A stretch of DNA of 64,000 nt from Labrys sedimenti (GTDB taxonomy: Bacteria; Pseudomonadota; Alphaproteobacteria; Rhizobiales; Labraceae), in NCBI RefSeq assembly GCF_034424805.1, contig NZ_JAXOUF010000001.1, positions 1,280,563-1,344,562 of the forward strand, read 5' to 3'. The stretch's first letter is position 1, and each line of letters opens with the position of its first letter. Made by a program: the position numbers and the translations under genes. The notes beneath the pieces were generated by a model. That model ran no database searches and was not told the DNA's origin. It worked only from the letters and a program-made list of their open reading frames with translations. Shown piece after piece: positions 42,687 to 51,539 of this stretch.

Positions 42687-43226
42687 TTGACCGACATCAT
42701 CTTTCGCACCGGCGAAGCCACCGTGCTCGCCAAGGAAGGCCAATACACGGACGCCATGCCGGAAGTGCTGATCGGCTCCGTCGACGGGCCGGTCGGCCAC
42801 GGCTTCGCCGCCATGCTCGGCCAGACGGTCGGACATACCCGCATGTTCGTGGTGCGTGACCTCAACCAGCTCGTCCGTCCCGCCACCATGATGACGACGA
42901 AGGTGACGATCCACAATGCCGCCTATGTCGAGCTTCTCGGCGGCGTCGTTCAAGGAGCGACCGGCGACGCGATCGTCGACTGCGTCATCGAGGGCGTACT
43001 GCCGAAGGACCAGACAGACAAGATCTGCATCATCATCACGATCTGGCTCGATCCGCGCTGCCCGGCGGACCCCAATCTCGACAAGGCCGACCTCTATCGC
43101 ACCAACTACGAGGCGACCAAGCTCGCCATCCGTCGTGCCATGACCGGTGAACCCACGATCGACGAATTGATCGCCAACCGGAAGACCATCAAACACTACG
43201 CGCTCGATGGCGTCGTCGAGTATTGA
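42687..43226 (+). CDS. Formaldehyde-activating enzyme (Fae) paralogue lacking the catalytic His
   Basis: A 179-residue protein of the Fae family. The C-terminal stretch YEATKLAIRRAMTGEPTIDEL is almost identical to the canonical one, and VRPATMMTTKVTIHNAA matches the core. Canonical Fae condenses formaldehyde with tetrahydromethanopterin using a His in AHIDL. Here the aligned segment is AMPEV, with Met24 at the His position. Translation must start at TTG 42687: AGGAGC lies 6 bp upstream, and an in-frame stop at 42663 leaves no ATG or GTG between. It may sense or bind pterin or formaldehyde rather than catalyse. No other C1 gene is near. Confidence 0.85.
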   Translation: MTDIIFRTGEATVLAKEGQYTDAMPEVLIGSVDGPVGHGFAAMLGQTVGHTRMFVVRDLNQLVRPATMMTTKVTIHNAAYVELLGGVVQGATGDAIVDCVIEGVLPKDQTDKICIIITIWLDPRCPADPNLDKADLYRTNYEATKLAIRRAMTGEPTIDELIANRKTIKHYALDGVVEY

Positions 43227-43303
43227 GCCGGCATGAAGCACCCGACGTCGTTGCAGCCTTCCTGGCAACGAAATCGAGGTCCTGATGCCCTCCCAATTCG
43301 CCG

Positions 43304-43335
43304 AAGGAGTCGATCGCTCCAGCGATCGACTCCTT
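43304..43335 (+). terminator. Intrinsic terminator-like hairpin after the Fae-like gene
   Basis: AAGGAGTCGATCGCT and AGCGATCGACTCCTT form a near-perfect 15-bp stem with a 2-nt loop, followed by CCCTTTG. The run of T residues is short. It ends the Fae-like transcript or might attenuate the gamma-lyase gene 81 bp on. Confidence 0.6.
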
Positions 43336-43415
43336 CCCTTTGACAGACTTCATGGCCGACCGCACCATACGCGCCACACCACCGCTTCCGACGTCACACG
43401 TGAAAGGAGCCGGTC

Positions 43416-44696
43416 ATGGCCGTCGATCGCAGCCACAAACATATGCTCAACAACCACGCCCTGCATCCCGAGACCCTGATGCTGGGCTATGGTTATGACC
43501 CGGCCCTCTCGGAAGGTTCGGTGAAGCCGCCCGTGTTTCTCACCTCCACCTTCGTGTTCCAGTCGGCCGAGGACGGGCGTGATTTCTTCGACTACACCTC
43601 GGGCCGACGCGCCCCGCCCGCCGGCAGCGCGGCCGGGCTGGTCTATTCGCGCTTCAACCATCCCAATACCGAGATCGTCGAGGACCGCCTCGCCATCTAT
43701 GAAGGCGGCGAAGCCGCCCTTCTGTTCTCCTCGGGCATGGCCGCCATCTCCATGGCGGTGCTGGCCTATGCTCGTCCCGGCGATGTCGTGCTGCACAGCC
43801 AGCCGCTCTATGGCGGCACCGAGACACTGCTCGCTCGTACCCTCGCCGATTTCGGCATCGGGCATGCGGGCTTCATCGACGGGCTTCATGTCGCTTCGAT
43901 CAATCAGTCTGCCGACAAGGCGATGGCGACAGGCCGGGTCAGCGTCATCCTGATCGAGACCCCGTCCAATCCGGTCAACACGCTGGTCGACTTCTCCCTC
44001 GTCGGCGCCGTTGCCGATCGCATTGCCGACATGCAGGGTGCACGCCCGGTGATCATTTGCGACAACACGCTGCTGGGGCCGCTCTTCCAGCGGCCTCTCG
44101 GCCATGGCGTCGATATCGTGGTCTATTCGGCCACCAAATATATCGGCGGCCACAGCGATCTCATCGCCGGCGCGGCGATCGGCAGCAAAACGGCGTTGAA
44201 GCCGGTGCGAGCCCTGCGCAGCGCCGTCGGCACCCAGCTGGATCCCCACACCTGCTGGATGCTCGGCCGCTCGCTCGAAACCTTGTCGCTGCGCATGCAG
44301 GCCGCCGCGCGCAATGCCGTGGCCGTCGCCGACTTCCTGGCCGCCCATGCCGGCGTCGTCGCCGTGCATGCCCTGCATGCGCTGCCGGAGGACAGTCCGG
44401 CACGCCGGGTATTCGAGCGGCAATGCACCGGTGCAGGTTCGACCTTCTCAATCGAGATCAAGGGCGGCCAGGCCGAGGCCTTCCGGATGCTCAACGCGCT
44501 GAAAGTGTTCAAGCTCGCCGTCAGCCTCGGCGGCACCGAGTCCCTCGCCAGCCATCCCGCCTCGACCACCCATTCGGGCGTACCGGCCGAGCTGAGGGCG
44601 CAGCTCGGCGTGACCGACGCCACCATCCGGCTGAGTGTCGGCATCGAGAACGCCGAGGACCTGATCGCCGACCTCGCCCAGGCGCTGGAGGCCTGA
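43416..44696 (+). CDS. Cys/Met metabolism PLP enzyme (cystathionine gamma-synthase / methionine gamma-lyase family)
   Basis: A 426-residue pyridoxal-phosphate enzyme. The PLP lysine is in SATKYIGGHSD. The cofactor-binding GMAAISMAVLAYARPGD, YSRFNHPNTEIVEDRLA and SLGGTESLASHPASTTHS are typical of this family. The N-terminal extension with FDYTSGRRAPPAGSAAG (an insertion in the active-site loop) sets it apart from MetB/MetC, and it resembles the extended cystathionine gamma-synthase-like branch. It could cleave methionine or build a C-S bond. AAAGGAG precedes the ATG. No adjacent met gene settles the direction. Confidence 0.88.
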   Translation: MAVDRSHKHMLNNHALHPETLMLGYGYDPALSEGSVKPPVFLTSTFVFQSAEDGRDFFDYTSGRRAPPAGSAAGLVYSRFNHPNTEIVEDRLAIYEGGEAALLFSSGMAAISMAVLAYARPGDVVLHSQPLYGGTETLLARTLADFGIGHAGFIDGLHVASINQSADKAMATGRVSVILIETPSNPVNTLVDFSLVGAVADRIADMQGARPVIICDNTLLGPLFQRPLGHGVDIVVYSATKYIGGHSDLIAGAAIGSKTALKPVRALRSAVGTQLDPHTCWMLGRSLETLSLRMQAAARNAVAVADFLAAHAGVVAVHALHALPEDSPARRVFERQCTGAGSTFSIEIKGGQAEAFRMLNALKVFKLAVSLGGTESLASHPASTTHSGVPAELRAQLGVTDATIRLSVGIENAEDLIADLAQALEA

Positions 44697-44724
44697 GCGG
44701 GCGCGCTTGCCGAAGCGAGCGGTA

Positions 44725-45516
44725 TCAATCGTAGAAGTGGGGCGCCTGCCTGAAACCGGCCCAGGCCTCGGGATCATGGCCCGGCACCACCGTCGCTCCC
44801 ATCCGGTCGGCGAGAAAACGCAGCTTGCGTACCGAGCGCGCCGCGTCGCTGGCCGAGCTCATCAGGCCTGGCAGTGCCTTCTCGTTCCAGTGGTCCCAGG
44901 TATAGGCGGCATCGATCGCCAGCAGGTACGGCCCGCTGTGCGGAAGATCGACCATGACGGATTGGTGGCCGGGCGAATGGCCCGGCGTAAACAGGATCCG
45001 GATGGCGCCATCGCCATAGAGGTCGAAGTCGTCCGTGGCCTCGCCCTCCAGGAACTGCCAGGCAAGGTCCGGCCGGTCGAAATCCCGGCGGACATAGGCG
45101 GCCGCCGAGAACCAGTCCGGAGCGAAGGCATATTCATATTCCCGGCGTTGCACGATGTGGGTGGCATTGGGAAAGCGCCCGACGGCACCAGTATGATCCG
45201 AATGCAGGTGCGAGAGCAGCACGAAGCGGATATCGCCGGGCCGGATGCCGAGAGTTTCGAGCTGGGCGAGGCAGCCTTGCTCCGGTGTCATCACCGGGCG
45301 GAAAACCTCGACGCTGCCGCCCCAATAGGCTCTGGGATCGGCAAGGCCTTCCGCCGCCAGGCCCCCGTCGATCAGCACCGCGCCTTCCGGATGCATCACC
45401 AGGAACCAAGGGACCGGGATCTCGTAGTCGGCTCCCTCGCCCTGGTTCATCTTGATGTGGTGCAGCTTGCAGCGCTGGGTGCCGGACTGGAACATATACA
45501 GTCGTAGACTAGACAT
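44725..45516 (-). CDS. N-acyl-homoserine lactonase, AttM/BlcC-like
   Basis: A 263-residue metallo-beta-lactamase-fold enzyme. The metal motif is LLSHLHSDHTGAVGRFPNATHIVQRREYEYAF. The opening LRLYMFQSGTQRCKLHHIKMNQG and ending PGHDPEAWAGF resemble Agrobacterium AttM/BlcC over most of the length. That enzyme opens AHL signals and also gamma-butyrolactone. The start at 45516 has GGAG upstream. It is divergent from a LysR regulator, whereas blcC in Agrobacterium is under the IclR-type BlcR and in an operon with blcA and blcB, so the context differs. A quenching or gamma-lactone role is likely. Confidence 0.87.
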   Translation of the reverse strand: MSSLRLYMFQSGTQRCKLHHIKMNQGEGADYEIPVPWFLVMHPEGAVLIDGGLAAEGLADPRAYWGGSVEVFRPVMTPEQGCLAQLETLGIRPGDIRFVLLSHLHSDHTGAVGRFPNATHIVQRREYEYAFAPDWFSAAAYVRRDFDRPDLAWQFLEGEATDDFDLYGDGAIRILFTPGHSPGHQSVMVDLPHSGPYLLAIDAAYTWDHWNEKALPGLMSSASDAARSVRKLRFLADRMGATVVPGHDPEAWAGFRQAPHFYD

Positions 45517-45608
45517 TCGAAACTCCGACGGGCCGTCGGCTCCTTCAACGCGGATCACGGTTGTATAAGGGCATGCTTCCAATCGGAAAATCGGGAATAT
45601 ATGATATC

Positions 45609-45631
45609 ATCCATCAGAAAAATGGATGGAT
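45609..45631. promoter_or_regulatory. Possible LysR operator
   Basis: ATCCATC-N9-GATGGAT just before the LysR ATG forms an interrupted dyad typical of LysR sites, in the gap shared with the divergent lactonase gene. Confidence 0.5.
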
Positions 45632-45633
45632 AA

Positions 45634-46491
45634 ATGCGCCCTTTCGACCTCGATCTCCTGCAGACCCTCGTCGCCATCGCCGAGGCAGGCAGCCTGTCGG
45701 CGGCGGCGCCACGGGTCCATCGCTCGCAATCGGCCGTCAGCGAGCAGATGCGCAAGCTCGAGCAGCATTGCGGCGTGCCCTTGCTGGTGCGCGGCAAGCT
45801 CGGTGCCAGCCTCACGCCAGCCGGCGAGCGTCTGGTCGTACATGCACGCCGGCTGCTGGCACTCAGCGAGGAGGCTTTCCGCGATGTCATGGGCATGCCG
45901 CTCACCGGAGATCTGCGCCTGGCCATCACTGACTATTTCCGCCCGGCGACGATCACGCTCCTGCTCAAGCGCTTGCGTGAGCGCTATCCGCAGCTCAGGC
46001 TGCATGTCGCGACCCGCCAGAGCCTGATGATCGAGAACCGTCGCGACTTCGACATCGGCCTGTCCATGCGCCTTCTCGACAAGGACAGTGCGTCCGACGA
46101 AGACGGCCGCATCCGGCTCGGCCGCGAGCCGCTGTCGTGGGTGGCTTCTCCCGCCGTCGAGCTCGATGCAGCCCAGCGCCTGCCGCTTGTCGTGCTTCCC
46201 GAGGCCTGCGCCCTCCAGCGCCTAGTCATCCGCACGCTCAACCAAAGCGATATCGATTATGAGATCGCCCATTCGGCCGCCGGGGTCGCCGGCCTGCATC
46301 TGGCGCTCGGCGCCGCCCTGGGCGTGGCCTGCCTTAACCGTTCCGCCATACCGGCCGGCATGGCCGTTCTCGATACCAGTCTCGGTCTGCCGGCCATGCC
46401 CGACGTCGAATTCTCCATCCTGCCGCCCCAGGCCGGCGAATCCGCCCTGATGGCGAAAGTCCGCCATTTGCTGGCGAAAGAACTCGCCTGA
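45634..46491 (+). CDS. LysR family regulator next to the lactonase gene
   Basis: A 285-residue LysR protein, slightly shorter than usual. Its helix-turn-helix contains LLQTLVAIAEAGSLSAAAPRVHRSQSAVSEQMRKLEQ (in segments). The effector domain has LRLAITDYFRPATITLLLKRLRERYPQLRLHV. It is divergent from the AttM/BlcC-like lactonase and separated by 117 bp with an interrupted dyad, so it probably regulates that gene. The effector is unknown; a lactone or hydroxy acid would be logical. Confidence 0.88.
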   Translation: MRPFDLDLLQTLVAIAEAGSLSAAAPRVHRSQSAVSEQMRKLEQHCGVPLLVRGKLGASLTPAGERLVVHARRLLALSEEAFRDVMGMPLTGDLRLAITDYFRPATITLLLKRLRERYPQLRLHVATRQSLMIENRRDFDIGLSMRLLDKDSASDEDGRIRLGREPLSWVASPAVELDAAQRLPLVVLPEACALQRLVIRTLNQSDIDYEIAHSAAGVAGLHLALGAALGVACLNRSAIPAGMAVLDTSLGLPAMPDVEFSILPPQAGESALMAKVRHLLAKELA

Positions 46492-46512
46492 TCGAACTGC
46501 TTCAGACGCGAA

Positions 46513-46542
46513 GAGGGCGGCCTTTCGGAAAAGGCCGCCCTC
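46513..46542. terminator. Strong hairpin between convergent genes
   Basis: GAGGGCGGCCTTT and AAAGGCCGCCCTC form a 13-bp stem with a 4-nt loop between the LysR gene and the convergent exported-protein gene. There is no long T-run, so it may stop transcripts from both sides. Confidence 0.65.
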
Positions 46543-46570
46543 GGAATCCTGCTCGCCGCTTGGGAGCTCC

Positions 46571-48058
46571 CTATTTCTGCGCCCCCGGCCCGAAGGACTG
46601 GCCATTCACCGTGACCTTGCGGGCGAGACTGTCGAAGTCGATGTCCCAGGTCAGACGGCCGTCCGGCCCGGTCTTGGCCAAACCCTTGAGGAAGGCGATG
46701 CCCATGGCCGCACGCTGAGGGCCGGGACCGGCGGCGCCGGCCTTGCCGAGAGCCCCGGCGATCGCATCCAGATTGGAGGCGGAGACCGTCGCCTTACCCT
46801 GCTGGGAGGGCAGCAGAGAGGTCTCACCCTGCCCCTTCACATCATAGGCGGGAGCCGCGAGCGTCTGGTCGAAGGCAAGCTTGGGCTGGCCTGCCAGAAG
46901 CAAGGGCAGCAGAACGGCTTTCAGGCTGTCCGGCTGGGGAGGCTTGGTATCGGTAGTGGCCTCGATCACCTTGCCCGCGATGGCATCGAGATCGAGCCCC
47001 GTCACCTTGAGATTGAGCGTTGCCTGCTCCGGCACCAACGTCTTGGCCCAGTCCGGCATCATCCCATCCGGCAGGGTGAGGCCGCTCATGGCGAGGTTCA
47101 GGCCGACATTGCCTGTCGTCACCAAGCCGTTCGAAGCCAGGTTGGTATCCACGGTGGCAATCCGGATGATGCCCTTGGGCGTCCCCACCGTCATATTGTC
47201 GTAGCGGATCTGCGCGGCCAGTGTTTTCCACAGCGGCAACACGGCCTTCAGCTTGGCCCGCGCCTGCTCCTGGGCCGCCTTGCCGTTGTCGCCAGCCTTG
47301 CGGGCCGCGAAATAGGCCAGAGCCTGCATGAATTGCTGGCTACTGAAGCCATTGGCCGCAAAGGTCTCGTGTATGCGATCGGCGCGCAGCACCATCGGCG
47401 GCGCCGGATTGGCCGGATCCTTCACGGTAACCGTCTCGACGAGATCCAGCAGGTCTCCCGTCATCGTCAGGTCCGACTTGCCAGCCTCTCCGACTTTGCC
47501 AGTCATGGTGAAATCGATCTTTCCAATGCTGGCGTCGATGTCCTCGATCGGCGAACGCATGGTGAAGACGGCCGACTCGCAGCTCATGCTCTGATCGGCA
47601 AACTGCTCGGCCTTGGGATCGAAGACACCCTTTCCGGTGCAATTCTTCAGGCGCTGGACCAGCTCGCTCTGGGGACCGGCTTTTCCTGATTTATAGGTGA
47701 AATCGAGCGAAGGTGTCGTCTGCTCGAAAACATATTTGCCACCTGCCTCGGGCTTCACGTGTCCGGTGAACGGACCGAAGCTGAATTGGGCACCGTCGGC
47801 AGGCAAGCCGAGCTTGGTGCTGCTGAAATCGTAGGTGAGGTCGTAGCCATCGCCATTGGGTTTGATCGTGAGAATGCCCTTCTCGATCACTTTCGGGCCG
47901 AAATAGCGGGTAATCTCGTCACGAATCGCCTTGGCGCCCTGCTCGGTGGCGGGCTCGGCCATGGCCTGCGAAGAGGCCAGCCCTGCAAGCGCCACGCTGG
48001 CCAGAATGACCCGGCGACGAACGCCGCTTTTGCGCTCAGATGTCATCAAGAAAGCCAT
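46571..48058 (-). CDS. Exported protein of unknown function (495 residues)
   Basis: Starts MAFLMTSERKSGVRRRVIL and continues with a clear signal peptide (VRRRVILASVALAGLASSQAMA, cleavage after AMA). The mature part has long beta-rich repeats with lysines (YDLTYDFSSTKLGLPADG, FTMTGKVGEAGKSDLTMTGDLLDL, VDTNLASNGLVTTGNVGLNLAMSGLTL) and resembles the repetitive AsmA/DUF2125 style of periplasmic proteins. No specific family is recognised. It has two cysteines in NCTGKGVFDPKAEQFADQSMSCE that could form a disulfide. It is convergent with the LysR gene and divergent from the PhoD gene. Confidence 0.7.
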   Translation of the reverse strand: MAFLMTSERKSGVRRRVILASVALAGLASSQAMAEPATEQGAKAIRDEITRYFGPKVIEKGILTIKPNGDGYDLTYDFSSTKLGLPADGAQFSFGPFTGHVKPEAGGKYVFEQTTPSLDFTYKSGKAGPQSELVQRLKNCTGKGVFDPKAEQFADQSMSCESAVFTMRSPIEDIDASIGKIDFTMTGKVGEAGKSDLTMTGDLLDLVETVTVKDPANPAPPMVLRADRIHETFAANGFSSQQFMQALAYFAARKAGDNGKAAQEQARAKLKAVLPLWKTLAAQIRYDNMTVGTPKGIIRIATVDTNLASNGLVTTGNVGLNLAMSGLTLPDGMMPDWAKTLVPEQATLNLKVTGLDLDAIAGKVIEATTDTKPPQPDSLKAVLLPLLLAGQPKLAFDQTLAAPAYDVKGQGETSLLPSQQGKATVSASNLDAIAGALGKAGAAGPGPQRAAMGIAFLKGLAKTGPDGRLTWDIDFDSLARKVTVNGQSFGPGAQK

Positions 48059-48264
48059 AAAATACCCGGTCCGCTCAATGGAAGATCCCCAACTCCCTAT
48101 GCCATAAGCAGAAGCAGGCTGCCTGTGAATTTTTTCTTCAGGTCCTCGCACCGAAGCCTGTTCGAGGTTTCTCTCGCGTACAGTTTACAATTCCTCCAAC
48201 CATCTGACATGCCCCTGTCATGTCGATGGCCAAGAAGGAGCGCAATTCAAGCTGGAGAGTCGCC

Positions 48265-49845
48265 ATGCGCTTCATCGAAAGACCTTTGTCCCGCCGCCGC
48301 TTCCTCACTGCAACCGCAGCAACCGGCCTCCTCGGAGCCACGGGCACGTTCGCCATTCCGGGCCTGTCCCGCGCTGCCGACCGCCCCGAGGTTACGGCCG
48401 GCCTGCAGTCGGGCGACGTTGCCGGCGACAGGGCGGTATTGTGGTCGCGCACGGACCGCCCGGCCAATGCGATCTTCGAATGGTCGACGACCGAGAGCTT
48501 CAAGACGGTGAACCGGCTGCCGACGGTGACCGCCTCCCCCGAGACCGACTACACCGTGAAGATCCTGGCCGAAGGCCTGCCGGCGGACCAGGAGATCTTC
48601 TACCGCGTGCGCTTCCAGGACCTCGCCCATACCAGCGTCGAGAGCGAGGTGGTCACCGGGCACCTGCGTTCGGCCCCGGCCGGGCTGCGTGACGTCTCCT
48701 TCGTCTGGTCCGGCGACACCGCCGGCCAGGGCTGGGGCATCGATGCCGACCGCGGCGGCATGAAGATCTATTCGGCCATGCTCAAGCACAACCCGGATTT
48801 CTTCATCCATTCCGGTGACAACATCTATGCCGACGGCGTGATCAAGCCCGAGGTGAAGCTACCTGACGGCACCGTCTGGAAGAACATCGTCACGCCGGAA
48901 AAATCCAAGGTCGCCGAGACTCTCGACGAGTATCGCGGACAGTACAAATACAACCTGATGGACAAGAACTTCCGCGCGCTCTACCGTGAGGTTCCGGTCA
49001 TCACCCAGTGGGACGACCATGAGGTGACCAACAACTGGTCCTCGTCCAAGGACCTGCTCAGCGACGATCGCTACAAGGAAAAGTCGATCGCGGCCCTGGC
49101 GGCACGCGCCGCGCAGGCCTTCCACGAATATATGCCGATCGCCACCACCTTGGCCGAACCGCGCCGCGTCTACCGCAAGATCCCCTATGGCCCGCTGCTC
49201 GACGTCTTCATGCTCGACATGCGCACCTATCGCGGCCCCAACAGCGACAATCTGCAGACCGCGGAAGGCGGGGGAGCGGCCTTCCTCGGCGCCGAGCAGC
49301 TTGCCTGGCTCAAGCGCGAACTCGCCAACTCCAGGGCGACTTGGAAGGTGATCGCCGCCGACATGCCGCTCGCTCTGGTGGTGTGGGACAAGGCCGAGCA
49401 GAAGAAGGGCTTCGAGGCTGTCTCCAACAACGACAATGGCAAGCCGCTCGGTCGCGAGCTCGAATTCGCCGATCTCCTGCGCTTCATCAAGGCGGCCGGC
49501 GTGAAGAACACGGTGTGGCTGACAGCCGACGTCCACTACACCGCCGCCCACTACTACAATCCGGACAAGGCGGCCTTCCAGGACTTCGATCCCTTCTGGG
49601 AATTCGTTTCCGGCCCGCTCCATTCCGGCACATTCGGCCCCAACGACCTCGACATGACCTTCGGGCCCGAGCTTAAATATGTGAAGGCGCCGGAAGGCGG
49701 CCAGCAGAACCTGTCGCCCGCGGCCGGCCTGCAATTCTTCGGCCATGTCGCCATCGCCGCCGACACGCGGGTGATGACCGTCACGCTACGCGACGCCGCC
49801 GACGCCTCGCTCTGGTCGACGCAGCTCGAGCCGAAGCTGGGCTGA
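48265..49845 (+). CDS. phoD: Alkaline phosphatase D family phosphodiesterase/phosphatase (PhoD-like), Tat-exported
   Basis: A 526-residue enzyme with a Tat signal at the N terminus (LSRRRFLTATAATGLLG). The metal-site motifs are FVWSGDTAGQGWG, IHSGDNIYADG, QWDDHEVTNNW and WLTADVHYTAAHYY, as in PhoD. It hydrolyses phosphate mono- or diesters in the periplasm using Fe and Ca. GGAG lies 8 bp before ATG 48265. It is single and is followed by a hairpin repeat. A Pho box was not recognised upstream. Confidence 0.9.
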   Translation: MRFIERPLSRRRFLTATAATGLLGATGTFAIPGLSRAADRPEVTAGLQSGDVAGDRAVLWSRTDRPANAIFEWSTTESFKTVNRLPTVTASPETDYTVKILAEGLPADQEIFYRVRFQDLAHTSVESEVVTGHLRSAPAGLRDVSFVWSGDTAGQGWGIDADRGGMKIYSAMLKHNPDFFIHSGDNIYADGVIKPEVKLPDGTVWKNIVTPEKSKVAETLDEYRGQYKYNLMDKNFRALYREVPVITQWDDHEVTNNWSSSKDLLSDDRYKEKSIAALAARAAQAFHEYMPIATTLAEPRRVYRKIPYGPLLDVFMLDMRTYRGPNSDNLQTAEGGGAAFLGAEQLAWLKRELANSRATWKVIAADMPLALVVWDKAEQKKGFEAVSNNDNGKPLGRELEFADLLRFIKAAGVKNTVWLTADVHYTAAHYYNPDKAAFQDFDPFWEFVSGPLHSGTFGPNDLDMTFGPELKYVKAPEGGQQNLSPAAGLQFFGHVAIAADTRVMTVTLRDAADASLWSTQLEPKLG

Positions 49846-49869
49846 CGCGGAAATCGCGCGCGCGATAAA

Positions 49870-50001
49870 CCTTCTCCCCTTGTGGGAGAAGGTGGCATTG
49901 CGCAGCAATGACGGATGAGGGGTGTTGGCGCATACCTTTCAAGGGTGCGTTTCTCCCCTCATCCGCCCCTTCGGGGCACCTTCTCCCACAAGGGGAGAAG
50001 G
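49870..50001. repeat. Composite inverted repeat (CCTTCTCCCCTTGTGGG class)
   Basis: CCTTCTCCCCTTGTGGGAGAAGG at the left and CCTTCTCCCACAAGGGGAGAAGG at the right are inverted copies, each also a short hairpin by itself (CTTCTCCC/GGGAGAAG). The middle contains GGATGAGGGG and CCCCTCATCCG as a further pair. It lies between the convergent PhoD and malonyl-CoA synthetase genes. Confidence 0.82.
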
Positions 50002-50011
50002 CTTTCACGCC

Positions 50012-51529
50012 TCACCCCCGCGCGTAGAGATCGCGATAGGTCGTCTGCAACACGTTCTTCTGGACCTTGCCCATGGTGTTGCGCGGCAATTCGTCGACGA
50101 AGAGCACGCGCTTGGGCTGCTTGAACTTGGCGAGGCGCCCCTCCAGGGTGGCAAGGATCGTCCTTTCCTCCACGGTAGCGCCCGGCTTGCGCACCACGAT
50201 CGCCGTGACTCCCTCGCCGAAATCGGCATGCGGCACGCCGATCACGGCGCTCTCGAACACGCCGGGAATGCCGTCGATCTCCGTCTCCACTTCCTTGGGA
50301 TAGACGTTGTAGCCACCTGTAATCACCAGGTCCTTGCCGCGTCCGACGATGTGGACATAGCCCTGGGCGTCGATCTTGCCGAGATCGCCGGTGATGAAGA
50401 AGCCGTCGGGCCGGAATTCCGATCTGGTCTTCTCCGGCATGCGCCAATAGCCCTTGAACACATTGGGGCCCTTCACCTCGATCATGCCGATCTCGCCCTG
50501 CGGCAAGGCTTCGCCCGTCTCCGGCTGGACGATGCGCAGCGAGATGCCCGGCAGCGGCATGCCGACGGCGCCGGCCACGCGCGCGCCCTCATAGGGGTTG
50601 GAGGTGATCATGTTGGTTTCGGTCATGCCATAGCGTTCGAGAATGGCGTGGCCGGTGCGCGCTCTCCATTGTTCATGGGTCTCCGACAGCAGTGGCGCCG
50701 ATCCTGATACGAACAACCGCATATGGGCGGTCGCCTCGGCGGTGAGGCCCTCCTGCTGCAGGAGGCGCACATAGAAGGTCGGCACGCCCATCATGCAGGT
50801 GGCGCCGGGCAGGTGGCGTAGCACCTCCGCCGCATCGAAACGCGGCAGGAAGATCAGCGAGGATCCCGCCATCAGCGTGGTATTGATGGCCACGAACAGG
50901 CCATGGGTGTGGAAGATCGGCAGGGCATGCAACAGCACGTCGTCCTGGCTGAAGCGCCAATAGGCAGCCAGGGTAACGGCATTGGAAGCCAAGTTGCCAT
51001 GTGTCAACATCGCACCTTTGGAACGCCCCGTGGTGCCGGAGGTATAGAGCAGCGCCGCCAGATCGTCCTCGCCGCGCGCGACATCGTCGAAGCTCTCCGG
51101 TGCGGCTTTCGCCGCTTCGGCGAGCGAGCCGTCATCATGGCTTCCCAAGGTCGCGACGGCAGCACCGAGCCGGGTGCCGATCTCGCCGAGTTCATCCGCC
51201 TTTTCCGGCGCGCAGACCAGGAGCCGCGGTTCGGCATCGCCGACGAAATAATCGAGCTCGGCCTTGGTATAGGCGGTGTTGAGGGGCACGAACACCGCGC
51301 CGGCGCGCAGGCAGGCCAGATAGAGAAACACCGCCTGCGGGCTCTTTTCGACCTGGACGACCACGCGGTCACCCGTTTCGACCCCATAGCCGCGCAGGGC
51401 ATTGGCATAGCGGCCCGACCAGGCAAGCACAGCGCCATAATCAAAGCCGCGGCCATCGGCGAGAGTGAGGAAGGGTTTTCCCGCTTCCGGCATCCGGGAA
51501 CGGATCAGGCTGAACAGATGGTTCGACAC
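50012..51529 (-). CDS. matB: Malonyl-CoA synthetase
   Basis: A 505-residue acyl-adenylate enzyme. The P-loop is LLYTSGTTGRSKGAMLTH and the later motif A4-A8 region has LERYGMTETNMITSNPYEG and FFITGDLGKIDAQGYVHIVGRGKDLVITGGYNVYPKEVE (in parts), with the C-terminal catalytic Lys in PRNTMGKVQKN. It converts malonate (or methylmalonate), ATP and CoA to malonyl-CoA in the cytoplasm. It starts at GTG 51529 (GAGGAAA 7 bp upstream), 10 bp after matA. It is the last gene of the malonate operon. Confidence 0.9.
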   Translation of the reverse strand: MSNHLFSLIRSRMPEAGKPFLTLADGRGFDYGAVLAWSGRYANALRGYGVETGDRVVVQVEKSPQAVFLYLACLRAGAVFVPLNTAYTKAELDYFVGDAEPRLLVCAPEKADELGEIGTRLGAAVATLGSHDDGSLAEAAKAAPESFDDVARGEDDLAALLYTSGTTGRSKGAMLTHGNLASNAVTLAAYWRFSQDDVLLHALPIFHTHGLFVAINTTLMAGSSLIFLPRFDAAEVLRHLPGATCMMGVPTFYVRLLQQEGLTAEATAHMRLFVSGSAPLLSETHEQWRARTGHAILERYGMTETNMITSNPYEGARVAGAVGMPLPGISLRIVQPETGEALPQGEIGMIEVKGPNVFKGYWRMPEKTRSEFRPDGFFITGDLGKIDAQGYVHIVGRGKDLVITGGYNVYPKEVETEIDGIPGVFESAVIGVPHADFGEGVTAIVVRKPGATVEERTILATLEGRLAKFKQPKRVLFVDELPRNTMGKVQKNVLQTTYRDLYARG

Positions 51530-51539
51530 GCAAATTTCC

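Noticed and set aside
43227..43415. SAM-type riboswitch upstream of the gamma-lyase
   Set aside because: The alphaproteobacterial SAM-II consensus was not seen. Only a terminator-like hairpin is present.
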